A stretch of 64,000 nucleotides of DNA from DUQW01 sp050953825 (GTDB lineage: Bacteria; Bacillota_I; Bacilli_A; Acholeplasmatales; Acholeplasmataceae), in assembly GCA_050953825.1 (NCBI GenBank), contig JBMNNF010000010.1, positions 62,001 through 126,000 on the forward strand, given 5' to 3'. The translations under genes and the position numbers were made by a program. This document shows positions 9,072 to 18,519 of this stretch, in pieces. The notes beneath the pieces are model-generated. The model was given only the letters and a program-made list of their open reading frames with translations. It had not been told where the DNA came from and did no database searches. The number at the start of each line of letters is the position of its first letter. Position 1 is the first letter of the stretch.

Positions 9072-11225
9072 ATGAAAAAACATATTAAAAACTTATTTAT
9101 TGTGTGTTTAATGGTGTTAGGCTTTTTGTTGACGTCTTGTACTGAAAATGAGGTTCCTGTTGATGATATTGTTGTACGAGGCATTGGTTTTTCTAATGGG
9201 ACACTAGTTTTATCACATGGAGATGAAGTAACATTAGCGGCTACGGTAATGCCAACAGATTCTAATCATCCGGTAGAATGGACCAGCAATGATGTAAGTA
9301 TTGCCACGGTATCCAAAAACGGAGTGGTTAAGGGTGTTTCTGTAGGAGAAACAAAAATCAAAATAATCGCTGGTAAATTTACAAAAGAAATAACGGTTGT
9401 GGTTAATGAATATATTCCAATATCATCTATTTCTTTTCCACAAGAGGAATTAGAAGTAGAAGTGGGAATTAGGAAACAATTAGACTATACAATAGAACCA
9501 TCTAATGCAACGTATAAAAATTTAATTTTTTCTGTAGAACCTTCCAACGCAGGTGTTAAGGTAAGTTCTTTGGGTATTATTGAAGTTGAAAATGGTTTAG
9601 ATGGTGGTTCACAATTCACAATTACCGCCAAATCATATAGGGAACAAGACATTGTTGCGACCATCACATTAATTATTTCAACATATGTTATTGAGGACAT
9701 AAAATTAGTTGAAAACGATTTTTATACAGAAATAACAGAAATCATTGTACCTCTCGATGAGCCGTATAGAGTAATTTTCCCAATGGTCCAACCAGAAAAA
9801 GCCTTATCTCCGGAGGAAAAATTAGATGTTTTGTGGACGAGTGATAATGAAGCTGTTTGTACTGTAAACGAAAAAGGAAGATTATTGTTTCATAGTGAAG
9901 GGACAGCCAATATCACAATGTCAAGTAATGGTATTGTAAAAACAGTTCCAGTAACTGTTGGTCCTATATCTGGTAATTTCATTGAAGAATATTATATTCC
10001 ACAACTATATATAGATGCAATAGAAGGATTTATTGCGCCCACAGATTTAGGATGGGTTACTCTGGCTGATTTCAGAGGTGGAGGGACCGGTGCTGCAGAT
10101 GCAAAACAATTTGTTTTTGAAAAATATAAATATGCTACAGGGCCAAGTAGCTGGTTTGCGGGTGGAGGCTATTGTGTTGAAATGGGTGGTTGGGACAATA
10201 TTCACAGCGGATTAGAAGATGATGATATGGAAGGCGGCGGATATGCTAATCTATTTATGTGGACCAAAGTCAAATTGGGAAGCGAAAGCAAAAAATTAAG
10301 AGCTCATTTTCAATATCGCCAAACAGATGCTACATTTAAGTATAAACTACGGTTCACATTTATTGATCCATTAACTAAAGAAGTATTTCACTTATCAGAT
10401 TGGCAAATAGGGGATTTTAAAACAGATCCTAATTTAGCTGCTGGTGAATCGTTTATTGAAGCTGATATACCTGAAAAGTTTAAAGGTAAAACAGTCTTAA
10501 TGTTATTGGAATATGATGACATTGATTATCCTACTGATGGTATTTTGAATGGTGTAGAATCCGTAAATATTAAATATTTTACAATTTTAAATTATGACGG
10601 ACAGCCAATTGAAAATTCATTATGGGTTTTAGGTGATAGTATCATGACAGAGGATTTTACTGGATCAATGTTAGCTAATATCGCTAATGAAGCTGGTTAT
10701 ACTTTGTTCCGTGATACTATCTCTGGATCAACAATTGCTCCAGCATCATCAATAGGTATGATTGACCATATTGATTCTAACTATTATGAAAACAGCTTTG
10801 GTATGTTTGGGACGCCAAAAGTAATTGCTATTCAAAGAGGAACAAACGACGTTTTTTGGAGTAATCAACCTGGTAATGCATTAAAACTTGGAGATGTTAA
10901 TAGTACAGATAAAACTACCACTTACGGAGCGATACGTTATACGATAAATTACTTCATGACCAAATATCCTGGGGTAAAAATTATTTGGTCAAATATGATA
11001 TATAGAGCTGATGTTGAATTAGAAAAAATTATGGAATATAACAATAACTTAACTATTATATGTGCCGAATTTGAAAATGTTGAAGTCTTTGATTTGTACA
11101 CTTTAACCGGTATTAATGCTTCAAATGAAACTCAATATTTAATTGATGGTATTCATCCATCTAATTTAGGGAAAAAAATTTTAACTAATTTATGGATTCA
11201 AAAGCTTAAGGAATATGATAAATAG
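9072..11225 (+). CDS. Surface lipoprotein with Big2-type Ig domains and a C-terminal SGNH/GDSL esterase domain
   Basis: 717 residues. The signal peptide ends in LTSC (Cys23). Residues about 30-110 form a bacterial Ig-like (Big2) domain, with WTSNDVSIATVSKNGVVKG typical. Further Ig-like repeats follow to about residue 295. The C-terminal third has the SGNH hydrolase blocks: GDS (Ser near residue 522), a Gly-containing ISGST block, GTND, and DGIHPSN near residue 691 supplying Asp-x-x-His. Such domains deacetylate or de-esterify polysaccharides, which fits the adjacent beta-helix enzyme and glucosidase. A middle segment (about 330-480) looks like a carbohydrate-binding beta-sandwich, but I cannot name it. 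Confidence 0.8.
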   Translation: MKKHIKNLFIVCLMVLGFLLTSCTENEVPVDDIVVRGIGFSNGTLVLSHGDEVTLAATVMPTDSNHPVEWTSNDVSIATVSKNGVVKGVSVGETKIKIIAGKFTKEITVVVNEYIPISSISFPQEELEVEVGIRKQLDYTIEPSNATYKNLIFSVEPSNAGVKVSSLGIIEVENGLDGGSQFTITAKSYREQDIVATITLIISTYVIEDIKLVENDFYTEITEIIVPLDEPYRVIFPMVQPEKALSPEEKLDVLWTSDNEAVCTVNEKGRLLFHSEGTANITMSSNGIVKTVPVTVGPISGNFIEEYYIPQLYIDAIEGFIAPTDLGWVTLADFRGGGTGAADAKQFVFEKYKYATGPSSWFAGGGYCVEMGGWDNIHSGLEDDDMEGGGYANLFMWTKVKLGSESKKLRAHFQYRQTDATFKYKLRFTFIDPLTKEVFHLSDWQIGDFKTDPNLAAGESFIEADIPEKFKGKTVLMLLEYDDIDYPTDGILNGVESVNIKYFTILNYDGQPIENSLWVLGDSIMTEDFTGSMLANIANEAGYTLFRDTISGSTIAPASSIGMIDHIDSNYYENSFGMFGTPKVIAIQRGTNDVFWSNQPGNALKLGDVNSTDKTTTYGAIRYTINYFMTKYPGVKIIWSNMIYRADVELEKIMEYNNNLTIICAEFENVEVFDLYTLTGINASNETQYLIDGIHPSNLGKKILTNLWIQKLKEYDK

Positions 11226-11281
11226 TATTAAAAAGTAAAGTGTTTTTGTAATTAACGATATATTATGCGGGAGAGATAATT

Positions 11282-12931
11282 ATGAAAGATTGGTATAAAA
11301 ATGCAGTTATTTATCAAATTTATCCTCAAAGTTTTAAAGATTCAAATAACGATGGCATAGGTGATATTTTAGGAATAATCGAAAAATTAGATTATTTAAA
11401 ATACCTTGGTGTTGATGCAATATGGATTTCACCAATGTATGAAAGTCCAAATTATGATAATGGTTATGATGTAAAGGACTATTATAAGTTACAAAGCTGT
11501 TATGGTAGTGATGACGATTTTGATTTATTAGTTGCAGAAGCTCACAAAAGAGACATTAAAATAATAATGGATTTAATTATAAATCATACTTCGCACGAAC
11601 ATTTTTGGTTTGTTGAGTCTAAAAAAAATAAAACTAACCCTAAAAGTGATTGGTATATATGGAAAGATCCAAAACCTGACGGTAGTGAACCTACAAATTG
11701 GCGAGCTTTGTTTGGTGGATCAACTTGGACATATTGCCAAAATCGCAATCAGTATTATTTTCACACTTTTTCTCCATATCAACCAGATTTAAATTGGAAA
11801 AGCAAAGAGATGAAAAAGGAACTATTTAAGATGGTTAATTGGTGGATAAAACGAGGTGTGGATGGTTTTAGACTGGATGCTATCAATTTTATTGGTAAAG
11901 ATAATTATACCGACGGAATATCACCTGATGGAAAATATGTTGATCCTTATCCTTTTATAGCAAACAAGCCATTAGTATATGATTATCTTAAAGAATTAAA
12001 AGAACATTGTTTCGGTCCGAATGATTCAATGACGGTTGGTGAAGCTTCATCCGCAAATGTTGATAATGCAATTAAATTTGCAGAACAGCTTGATATGATT
12101 TTTCAGTTTGAACATATTGCACTAGATGCTCATCCTACTATTCCGTGGAAAAGCCAAAATATTGATATTGTTAAATTAAAGGAAATTTTGAATAAATGGC
12201 AAACTCAATTGTACGGAAGGGCTTGGAATGCTATTTTTTGGGAAAATCACGATCAACCTCGAATAGTAACTAGATTAGGTTGTGAAAATAAATTTCGAGA
12301 AAAATCTGCCAAAATGTTGTCAACTTGTATTTATTTTATGCAAGGCACACCATTTGTTTATCAAGGACAAGAACTAGGTATGGTTAATACACGTTTTGAT
12401 AAGATTAACGAAATTAGAGATATTGAAATAAAAAACGCTTTTAAATATCATGTAGATTCTGGTGATTGTTCAGAAGAAGAGATGTTATCTAGAATCAGTA
12501 GAAGGAGTCGTGATACTAGCAGAACACCAATGGCATGGGACGATTCAAAAAATGCTGGTTTTTCCAATCATACTCCGTGGATTAAAATCAATGAGCGTTA
12601 CAGAGAGATTAATGTTAAAGAACAATTGATGCGATCTGATTCATGTTTGAATTATCACAAAAGATTGTTTGAGATAAGAAAAAAAATGCCAGTTATAGTG
12701 GATGGCACATTTGAATTGATAGATCCATTAAATTCAAAAGTATTTGCATACATAAGAAAAGATTCGAATCAGTCTATATTAATTTTATGTAATTTTAGTA
12801 ATGAAGAAGTAACTTTCAATATTAATTTAAATGGAAATAAAAAAATAATTTTGTCAAATGATGATAATTCTACATTTTTAAAAGACAAAAAACTTAGTCC
12901 CTTTGAGGCGTTAGTGATAGAATTAAGATAG
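11282..12931 (+). CDS. malL: GH13 alpha-glucosidase / oligo-1,6-glucosidase
   Basis: A 549-residue cytoplasmic glycoside hydrolase family 13 enzyme with no signal peptide. Region I is near residues 97-102 (DLIINH). The nucleophile is Asp199 in GFRLDA, the acid/base is Glu254 in TVGEAS, and the transition-state stabiliser is Asp324 in ENHDQPR. Length and the N-terminus (WYKNAVIYQIYPQSFKDSN) are those of oligo-1,6-glucosidases/alpha-glucosidases. It should split short alpha-glucosides taken up by the cell. It lies 56 bases after the esterase gene with its own good Shine-Dalgarno, and ends at a terminator shared with the convergent LacI-type gene. The exact linkage preference cannot be told. Confidence 0.88.
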   Translation: MKDWYKNAVIYQIYPQSFKDSNNDGIGDILGIIEKLDYLKYLGVDAIWISPMYESPNYDNGYDVKDYYKLQSCYGSDDDFDLLVAEAHKRDIKIIMDLIINHTSHEHFWFVESKKNKTNPKSDWYIWKDPKPDGSEPTNWRALFGGSTWTYCQNRNQYYFHTFSPYQPDLNWKSKEMKKELFKMVNWWIKRGVDGFRLDAINFIGKDNYTDGISPDGKYVDPYPFIANKPLVYDYLKELKEHCFGPNDSMTVGEASSANVDNAIKFAEQLDMIFQFEHIALDAHPTIPWKSQNIDIVKLKEILNKWQTQLYGRAWNAIFWENHDQPRIVTRLGCENKFREKSAKMLSTCIYFMQGTPFVYQGQELGMVNTRFDKINEIRDIEIKNAFKYHVDSGDCSEEEMLSRISRRSRDTSRTPMAWDDSKNAGFSNHTPWIKINERYREINVKEQLMRSDSCLNYHKRLFEIRKKMPVIVDGTFELIDPLNSKVFAYIRKDSNQSILILCNFSNEEVTFNINLNGNKKIILSNDDNSTFLKDKKLSPFEALVIELR

Positions 12932-12942
12932 TGTTTACAAAT

Positions 12943-12980
12943 AAAAAAAGAACGCGTTTTTTAAAATCTGCGTTCTTTAT
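12943..12980. terminator. Bidirectional Rho-independent terminator
   Basis: The inverted repeat AAAGAACGC (12947-12955) / GCGTTCTTT (12970-12978) has a 14-base loop and A-rich and T-rich flanks. It lies between the convergent glucosidase and lacI-type genes and just overlaps the latter's stop codon, so it can serve both. Confidence 0.8.
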
Positions 12981-13969
12981 TCATTATTAATATCTCTTAT
13001 AGAATTACGTTCAATAATAATTGGATCAATCACTTTATGGATAGGGGGGCGTTTATTCTTTTCGCTAATTCCAGAAATTAGTGTATCGGCGATTTCTTGA
13101 CCCAATTTATTAATTTGATGACCAATAGCAGTGATATTCATTAAATCTGCCCATGAAGAATCATCGTAAAGTACTAAACTGATATCGTCATATATTTTTA
13201 GTGATAATTTGCTTAAAGCTTTAACGGTTTTAGTGTTTATTGCATCACTAATCGTAATTATAGCAGTAGGATTATTAGAAACAATTTTTGTGCAAATTTT
13301 TTCTAGTAGCAAATCATTATTTTTAATTAATATAATATTTTTTTCATTAATATTTATTTTGTGTTCGGTTAATGCTTCTCTATAACCATTAATTCTTTGT
13401 TTACATGCCATATCATCAAAACCAATAATCATTATGTTTTTGTGACCCGCCATTATTAACCGTTTTGTGGCAAGATAAGTGCCATAAAAATCATCAACTA
13501 AAACGGAATCTATGTCATCATAGACTTTTGTAAATAATTGCAAAGCGTATATACTGTTTTTGTTTAATAAATTTTCTATATTATTTTTGTTTATTGTGTT
13601 TGGAGAAAACATTATTCCAGATACACCAGAAGCAATAAAATTCTTAATTTTATCCTCAATATTATCGCTTTCAGAAAGTCCAAACGAAATTAACAAACGA
13701 AGTTTTTCGTTTTCCAGGTATGTTTCAATTGAGCGGATCAAACTATTAAAGAATGGATTTTGAACATCATTTACAATCAATCCAATATTTGAACCTCGTT
13801 TTCCCTTTAAATTTCGCGCATAGTAATTTGGGACATAACCCAATTCATCAATTGCTTCGTTAATAATCTTTAATTTATCTGCTGAAACTGAACTAGGATT
13901 TCTAATGGCACGTGATATTGTTGCCATTGAAATGCCTGTATGTTTCTCAATATCTTTTATAGTAACCAT
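12977..13969 (-). CDS. LacI-family transcriptional repressor
   Basis: 330 residues. The N-terminal helix-turn-helix reads TIKDIEKHTGISMATISRAI, followed by the hinge helix and a periplasmic-binding-protein-like sensor domain (residues about 60-330; GLIVNDVQNPFF is characteristic). It is transcribed away from the xylulokinase and convergent with the glucosidase operon, so it is a good candidate for local control of sugar use. The Shine-Dalgarno is AAGGGGG on the minus strand. Effector unknown. Confidence 0.93.
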   Translation of the reverse strand: MVTIKDIEKHTGISMATISRAIRNPSSVSADKLKIINEAIDELGYVPNYYARNLKGKRGSNIGLIVNDVQNPFFNSLIRSIETYLENEKLRLLISFGLSESDNIEDKIKNFIASGVSGIMFSPNTINKNNIENLLNKNSIYALQLFTKVYDDIDSVLVDDFYGTYLATKRLIMAGHKNIMIIGFDDMACKQRINGYREALTEHKININEKNIILIKNNDLLLEKICTKIVSNNPTAIITISDAINTKTVKALSKLSLKIYDDISLVLYDDSSWADLMNITAIGHQINKLGQEIADTLISGISEKNKRPPIHKVIDPIIIERNSIRDINNE

Positions 13970-14009
13970 TAAATTTGTGTTTCCCCCTTTCCTATTTTCA
14001 TGCTACATA

Positions 14010-14047
14010 TCTGATGTCATTATATATTAAATCAGAAAATAAAACAA
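14010..14047 (-). promoter_or_regulatory. Promoter of the lacI-type gene, with an inverted repeat
   Basis: On the minus strand, -35 TTGTTT (14042-14047) and -10 TATAAT (14019-14024) are separated by 17 bp. The inverted repeat TCTGAT (14010-14015) / ATCAGA (14031-14036) flanks the -10 and could be an autoregulatory operator, though its 15-bp spacing is long for a LacI-family site. The IS4-family element begins 12 bp upstream of the -35 box. Confidence 0.55.
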
Positions 14048-14058
14048 CATAAAGTTTA

Positions 14059-15583
14059 CTTGAGTTCCCCCGTTTTTTCTGAACCAAAATGAATTTTATT
14101 AAAAAACTTGATTTTTTGTCTAAAAACAAGGTTTTATATCCATTTTCAGGGTGAAAACCCTCAATTTGTGAGTTAAAATAGATTTGAAGAAAATATTCAT
14201 ACTCGCAAATGAAAGAGAGGTTTTCACATGTCTAATTTTACCACACTTTTTGACTATTTAATAAGAATAATTCAATCTATTTTAAGAACAATAATTAATG
14301 AAAAAAACGCCCACAATACAAATTTTATCTTGATATGGTATTTGGAATATTAAAATCATCTAGTATGGTTTTAAATGATATCGCATATTCCCTTAATGAA
14401 AATATAGCTTTAAAGAAGGTTAATGAAAGGCTATATAGAAATCTTTTAAAAGAAAATGATATTTCTACTTTTCATTCATATATTACTAAAGCTTTATCAT
14501 ATCTAAATAACGATAAAATGGTATTTCTAGTTGATGATTCAGATATAATAAAACCATATGGTGTTAAATTTGAAAATATAGGGATGGTTAAAGATGGATC
14601 TAGTCTTACAGAGAAATATGAAAAGGGGTATAGGTTAACAGCGATAGCTGGTTTAAGTAAAAATACAAAGCATCCAGTTCCTATTTATAATAAGGTTTAT
14701 AGTGAGGAAAAGAAAGAATTTAAGTCAACAAATCTAGAAACAAAGAAAGCACTAAATATGGTAATATCCCATATAAAAGATTATCAAGGTGTATTCGTAT
14801 TTGATAGAGGATATGACGATACTAAACTAATGAATTATCTTATATCAAACAAACAATATTTCGTTATAAGAATTAGAAATAATCGCGTCTTAAAGCGAAA
14901 AGATAAAAAAATAAAGATATTTGATGACGCCAAAAGACGAAAGGGTAAAGTAATAGTTCCGATTAAATATAGGGGTGAGGATATTAGTCTTAAAGTTTCA
15001 CATATAGAAGGAAATATTAACCGCGTTAAAGATAAAATAACAATAATATTTTCCTATCTTGATTTTGAAACAGAACCAATGGTTTTAATAACAAATATTA
15101 AGATTCATTCAAAAGAAGATTTGATAAAAGCAAGCCTACACTATATATCAAGGTGGAAAATTGAAGAGTTATTTAGATTTAAGAAAGTTCAATTTGGGCT
15201 AGAAAATTTTAGAGTAAAAGCATCTACTTCAATTAATAATTTATTCTTTATTTTGGATATAGCAATGTTAGTTATGGTTCACATAATTGAACATAAGAAT
15301 AGAAACATTATTTACAACGAACTTATGGCCTTAAGTAAGCGCATAAAAGATAATGTAAGTATTGAATACTATCAATTAATTACTGGAATAATGACTATTT
15401 TCGCTCGCAATGAAAAAGGGGTTAAAAATTATCAAAAAATAGAAAGATGGACAACTGAAGAATATAATCTTTTTAATTCTTTAGAATTAAAATCCAAGAA
15501 AAGAGTTCGGATTAAACAAGCAAAACACCAATGAAAATTAATGAAAACTTTATTTTTATCTATGTGTTTTGGGGGAACTCAAA
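14059..15583 (+). mobile_element. IS4-family insertion sequence with 8-bp target duplication
   Basis: The terminal inverted repeats are cTTGAGTTCCCCC at the left (14059-14071) and its complement at the right (15571-15583), with 12 of 13 bases matching. They are flanked by the direct repeat AAAGTTTA (14051-14058 and 15584-15591), an 8-bp target duplication that fixes the boundaries. Inside is one transposase gene spread over two frames. The element separates the lacI-type promoter from the xylulokinase gene, whose native upstream region is therefore interrupted. Intact ends and an intact duplication suggest a recent insertion. Confidence 0.88.
14228..15534 (+). CDS. IS4-family DDE transposase, apparently read through a -1 frameshift
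   Basis: The main frame (from 14335) has the DDE transposase blocks: VDDSD for the first Asp, FDRGYD for the second, and YISRWKIEELFRFKK, which matches the IS4 signature Y-(2)-R-(3)-E-(6)-K exactly. ATG 14335 has no Shine-Dalgarno. A 41-codon ORF with good AGAGAGG and ATG 14228 precedes it in another frame. A canonical slippery heptamer A AAA AAC (14302-14308) lies in that ORF in the correct phase to shift -1 into the transposase frame. The fused product would be about 435 residues, closer to a complete enzyme than 399. A plain frameshift mutation is the alternative. Confidence 0.75.
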
Positions 15584-15670
15584 AAAGTTTAATAATAGAT
15601 TGGGAATTTTATTATTTGCTAAACTAATATTTGGGCACTTAATAGTTATTGAAAATTAGAAAATATAAAG

Positions 15671-15730
15671 AAAGGAGATATAATTAAATTACATTTGCAT
15701 AAAATAATTTAGTTATGTAATTAGTCTATG
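15671..15730 (+). promoter_or_regulatory. xylB leader: distant Shine-Dalgarno and inverted repeat
   Basis: A strong Shine-Dalgarno AAAGGAGAT (15671-15679) lies 48 bases before ATG 15728, and nothing resembling one lies closer. Between them is a perfect 8-bp inverted repeat, AATTACAT (15687-15694) / ATGTAATT (15715-15722). Folding it in the mRNA would bring the Shine-Dalgarno to about 12 unpaired bases from the start. An in-frame TAG at 15710 excludes an upstream extension of the protein. Confidence 0.5.
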
Positions 15731-17194
15731 TACATAGGTATTGATTTAGGAACTAGTAGTGTAAAGTTGGTTCTTGTTAGTAAAAATGGAAAGGTTATCC
15801 GAGAGGTTACGAAAAATTATCCTATTTATCATTTAAACAAAAATTGGAGTGAACAAAATCCTAATGATTGGTGGGATTCGACTGTTTCAGCGTTGGAAGA
15901 TATTTTAATATCTACTGATAAAGAAAAAATCAAAGGCATTTCTGTTGCAGGACAAATGCATGGATTAGTGATTCTTGATTCAGAAGATAATATTATTCGC
16001 CCTGCGATTTTATGGAATGATGGGCGAGCTTTTCAAGAAACAGATTATTTGAATAACGTAGTTGGTAAAGAGAGACTAGTGGAGTACACTGGTAATTTTG
16101 CTTTCGCAGGTTTTACAGCACCTAAATTACTATGGTTGAAGAAACATGAAATAAATAATTTTAATAAAATAAAAACAATTTTATTGCCCAAAGATTATTT
16201 GGTTTTTCGTTTAACTGGTCATTATTCAACAGATTATAGTGATGCCAGTGGTACCCTATTATTTGATGTTAAAAATAAGCGCTGGAGCAGTGAAATGTGC
16301 GAAATAATAGGTGTTAATCAAAACCAATTGCCTCAATTGCATGAAAGTTATGAAGTTGTAGGAAATGTAAAAGAGGATATTGCTAATAAATTTGGGATAT
16401 CAAAGACCGTAAAAATTATTGCTGGAGCTAGTGATAATGCTGCTGCAGCGATAGGAACAGGAACAGTAAACACAAATTCATGTAACGTTTCATTAGGAAC
16501 GAGTGGTACTGTTTTTGTATCAACAGATAGATTTTTCTCTGATAATGAATTACCAATTCATTCATTCAATCACGCTAATGGTAAATATCATTTGATGGGG
16601 TGTATTTTATCTGCTGCATCATGTAACGGATGGTGGGTAGAAAACATATTAAAAAGCACCTATATGATAGAGCATAGTAATTTAGATTATTTACTTGGCA
16701 AAAATGATGTATATTTTTTACCTTATTTAGTTGGAGAAAGGTGTCCACATAATGATACTGATGCAAAAGGTGCATTTATTGGGATTAGAATGAATACGAC
16801 ACGTGAAGAACTGTCACTTTCGGTTTTAGAAGGAGTTGGTTTTGCACTAAAAGAGTGTTTCGACGTTATTGAAAAAAAGGGATTAATTTTAGATAGAACA
16901 ACACTTTGTGGTGGTGGTGCAAAAAGCACAATATGGGCAAAAATTTTATGTAATATTTTTAATAAGTCAATTGATTTTCTGGAAAATGATCATGGTCCTA
17001 GTTTAGGTGCAGCCATTTTGGCGATGGTTGGATGTAAAGAATATGTCAATGTAGAAGAAGCTTGTAATAATATTATAAGAATCACACATTCTATAGAACC
17101 AGAAACTAATTTGGTAAAAGAATATCAAAAAAAATACCAGATTTATAAAAAATTATATCACAGCCTTAAAAACAACTATAAAAATTGGGACTAA
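15728..17194 (+). CDS. xylB: Xylulokinase (FGGY family)
   Basis: 488 residues, the usual xylulokinase length. The N-terminus MYIGIDLGTSSVKLVLV is the family's phosphate-binding start. GQMHGLVILD holds the QMHG sugar-binding motif, AGASDNAAAAIG contains the probable catalytic Asp, and VSLGTSGTVF and LCGGGAKSTIWAKI are the C-terminal ATP-binding blocks. It phosphorylates D-xylulose to xylulose 5-phosphate in the cytoplasm. No xylose isomerase is in the window. Other FGGY pentulose kinases cannot be wholly excluded. Control by the neighbouring LacI-type protein is plausible but the IS now lies between them. Confidence 0.85.
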   Translation: MYIGIDLGTSSVKLVLVSKNGKVIREVTKNYPIYHLNKNWSEQNPNDWWDSTVSALEDILISTDKEKIKGISVAGQMHGLVILDSEDNIIRPAILWNDGRAFQETDYLNNVVGKERLVEYTGNFAFAGFTAPKLLWLKKHEINNFNKIKTILLPKDYLVFRLTGHYSTDYSDASGTLLFDVKNKRWSSEMCEIIGVNQNQLPQLHESYEVVGNVKEDIANKFGISKTVKIIAGASDNAAAAIGTGTVNTNSCNVSLGTSGTVFVSTDRFFSDNELPIHSFNHANGKYHLMGCILSAASCNGWWVENILKSTYMIEHSNLDYLLGKNDVYFLPYLVGERCPHNDTDAKGAFIGIRMNTTREELSLSVLEGVGFALKECFDVIEKKGLILDRTTLCGGGAKSTIWAKILCNIFNKSIDFLENDHGPSLGAAILAMVGCKEYVNVEEACNNIIRITHSIEPETNLVKEYQKKYQIYKKLYHSLKNNYKNWD

Positions 17195-17526
17195 AACAAT
17201 AATCAAATATATAAATTGAATTTATTTTTTGTTAAACTTCATTTGTAAAGACTATTCTTCTTATTCGTTTCTTAAAAAACAAACGACCTAATTGGGAACT
17301 AATTTAAAATTTAAAATTTAATTGATTTTAATTAAAATGCAATATATTTGATTTCTAGTGTCGAATTTTCTTTTAAATTAGGCAAATTATTAGTTTAAAT
17401 TGTTCAATTATTTTATTAAGTTTTTAGTTTACTGAACGGACGTAATTATTAGGAACAATCATTCCATCAAATTGCTTTAATATATCTATAATCATTAAAA
17501 GAAGTGAGTTGCTTTAAAATAATTTT
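17195..17526. other. About 330 bp without a recognisable gene
   Basis: Extremely A+T-rich sequence between xylB and the CDF transporter promoter. I see no terminator-grade hairpin, no long ORF and no RNA gene. A 22-codon minus-strand ORF (17429-17495) is the only oddity and may be a decayed remnant or chance. Confidence 0.5.
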
Positions 17527-17555
17527 TTGGCTAATGATTTTATTAGTGATATAAT
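17527..17555 (+). promoter_or_regulatory. Promoter of the CDF transporter gene
   Basis: -35 TTGGCT (17527-17532), a 17-bp spacer and -10 TATAAT (17550-17555). This places transcription start near 17562 and rules out the upstream in-frame ATG at 17565 as a practical start. Confidence 0.7.
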
Positions 17556-17594
17556 TAAGACACAATGATAAGGCATGCGGTTAGGGGAATTAAA

Positions 17595-18497
17595 ATGGAT
17601 ATTAAAAAAGAAGCTCAAATTATTACTAAAATTACTCTTTATACAATAATGTTTAACTTTTTATTACTAATAGTTAAAATAATTTTTGGGGTAATCGGAA
17701 AATCATCAGCAGTAATTAACAGTGCAATTGATTCGGGATTAGATGTTTTAGTGACCATATCTATTTTAGTAGTTGGTAGGTTTTCTAGAAAGAAACCAGA
17801 TAAATCTCATCCGTATGGACATGAAAAATTTGAAAGTATTACAACAATTGGTTTTGGAATTGTTTTAATTGTAGTAGCGATTCAGTTAATTATTAGTGGG
17901 GCTGAAACATTAATTAATTACTTTTCCAAAGGTATTGATATCGTTCAACCAGAAATACTTGCAATAGTTGCAGTTATTGCCACTATCGTGGTTAAGATAG
18001 GGTTATTCATTGTCACAAATATTTCATATAAAAAAGCCAAGTCGCAAGCGCTGAAAGCTTTAGCTGTTGATCATATTTCTGATGTTTTTGTATCAGTTGC
18101 CTTACTTGTTGGAGTTGTTTTAGCTTTACAAGGTTTTGTCTTCTTTGAACCAATAGCAGGGATTTTAGTTGCCATTTTCATTGGATACAACGGTACGCAA
18201 TTAATTATTGAAAGTATTGGACAAGTTGTTGATGAAGCTGCTGAGGCAGAAGATATTAATCGGGTTAAAGAATTAGCTAAATCGATTGAGGGAGTATTAA
18301 GTATTGATAAAATTAGAACTAGAAAATTTGGATTAAAACTATTTGTTGATATCGAAATATCTGTTGATGGTAAATTAACTGTTGATGAAGGTCATGATAT
18401 TGCTGAAGAAGTTCATGATTTAGTTGAAAAGGAAATGGATTTGGTTAAACATTGTATGGTTCATGTTAATCCTTTCTGTGAAAAAGATATAGAATAG
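17595..18497 (+). CDS. Cation diffusion facilitator (CDF) family transporter
   Basis: About 300 residues from ATG 17595, preceded by AGGGGA. The membrane domain has the metal-site segment near SAIDSGLDVL, the HPYGHEKFE loop, and DHISDVFVS with the second HxxxD-type site. The C-terminal cytoplasmic ferredoxin-like domain (about residues 210-295) has the conserved HDIAEEVHDLVEKE region. CDF proteins export Zn, Fe, Co or Mn in exchange for protons; the metal cannot be told from the sequence. It has its own promoter and probably co-transcribes with the small SdpI-like gene 22 bases downstream. Confidence 0.9.
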   Translation: MDIKKEAQIITKITLYTIMFNFLLLIVKIIFGVIGKSSAVINSAIDSGLDVLVTISILVVGRFSRKKPDKSHPYGHEKFESITTIGFGIVLIVVAIQLIISGAETLINYFSKGIDIVQPEILAIVAVIATIVVKIGLFIVTNISYKKAKSQALKALAVDHISDVFVSVALLVGVVLALQGFVFFEPIAGILVAIFIGYNGTQLIIESIGQVVDEAAEAEDINRVKELAKSIEGVLSIDKIRTRKFGLKLFVDIEISVDGKLTVDEGHDIAEEVHDLVEKEMDLVKHCMVHVNPFCEKDIE

Positions 18498-18519
18498 TAT
18501 TGATTGGAGGCGTAAAATT

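Noticed and set aside
14335..14337. ATG 14335 as the start of the IS4-family transposase
   Set aside because: No ribosome-binding sequence precedes it. The upstream ORF with a good Shine-Dalgarno and a phased A AAA AAC site explains the gene better.
15695..15712. Short TTG-initiated leader peptide upstream of xylB
   Set aside because: Only five codons, 15 bases from the Shine-Dalgarno. Kept only as an alternative in the xylB leader finding.
17429..17495. Minus-strand 22-codon ORF (MIIDILKQFDGMIVPNNYV...) in the gap after xylB
   Set aside because: Too short, no clear Shine-Dalgarno or promoter. It could be a gene remnant but nothing else supports it.
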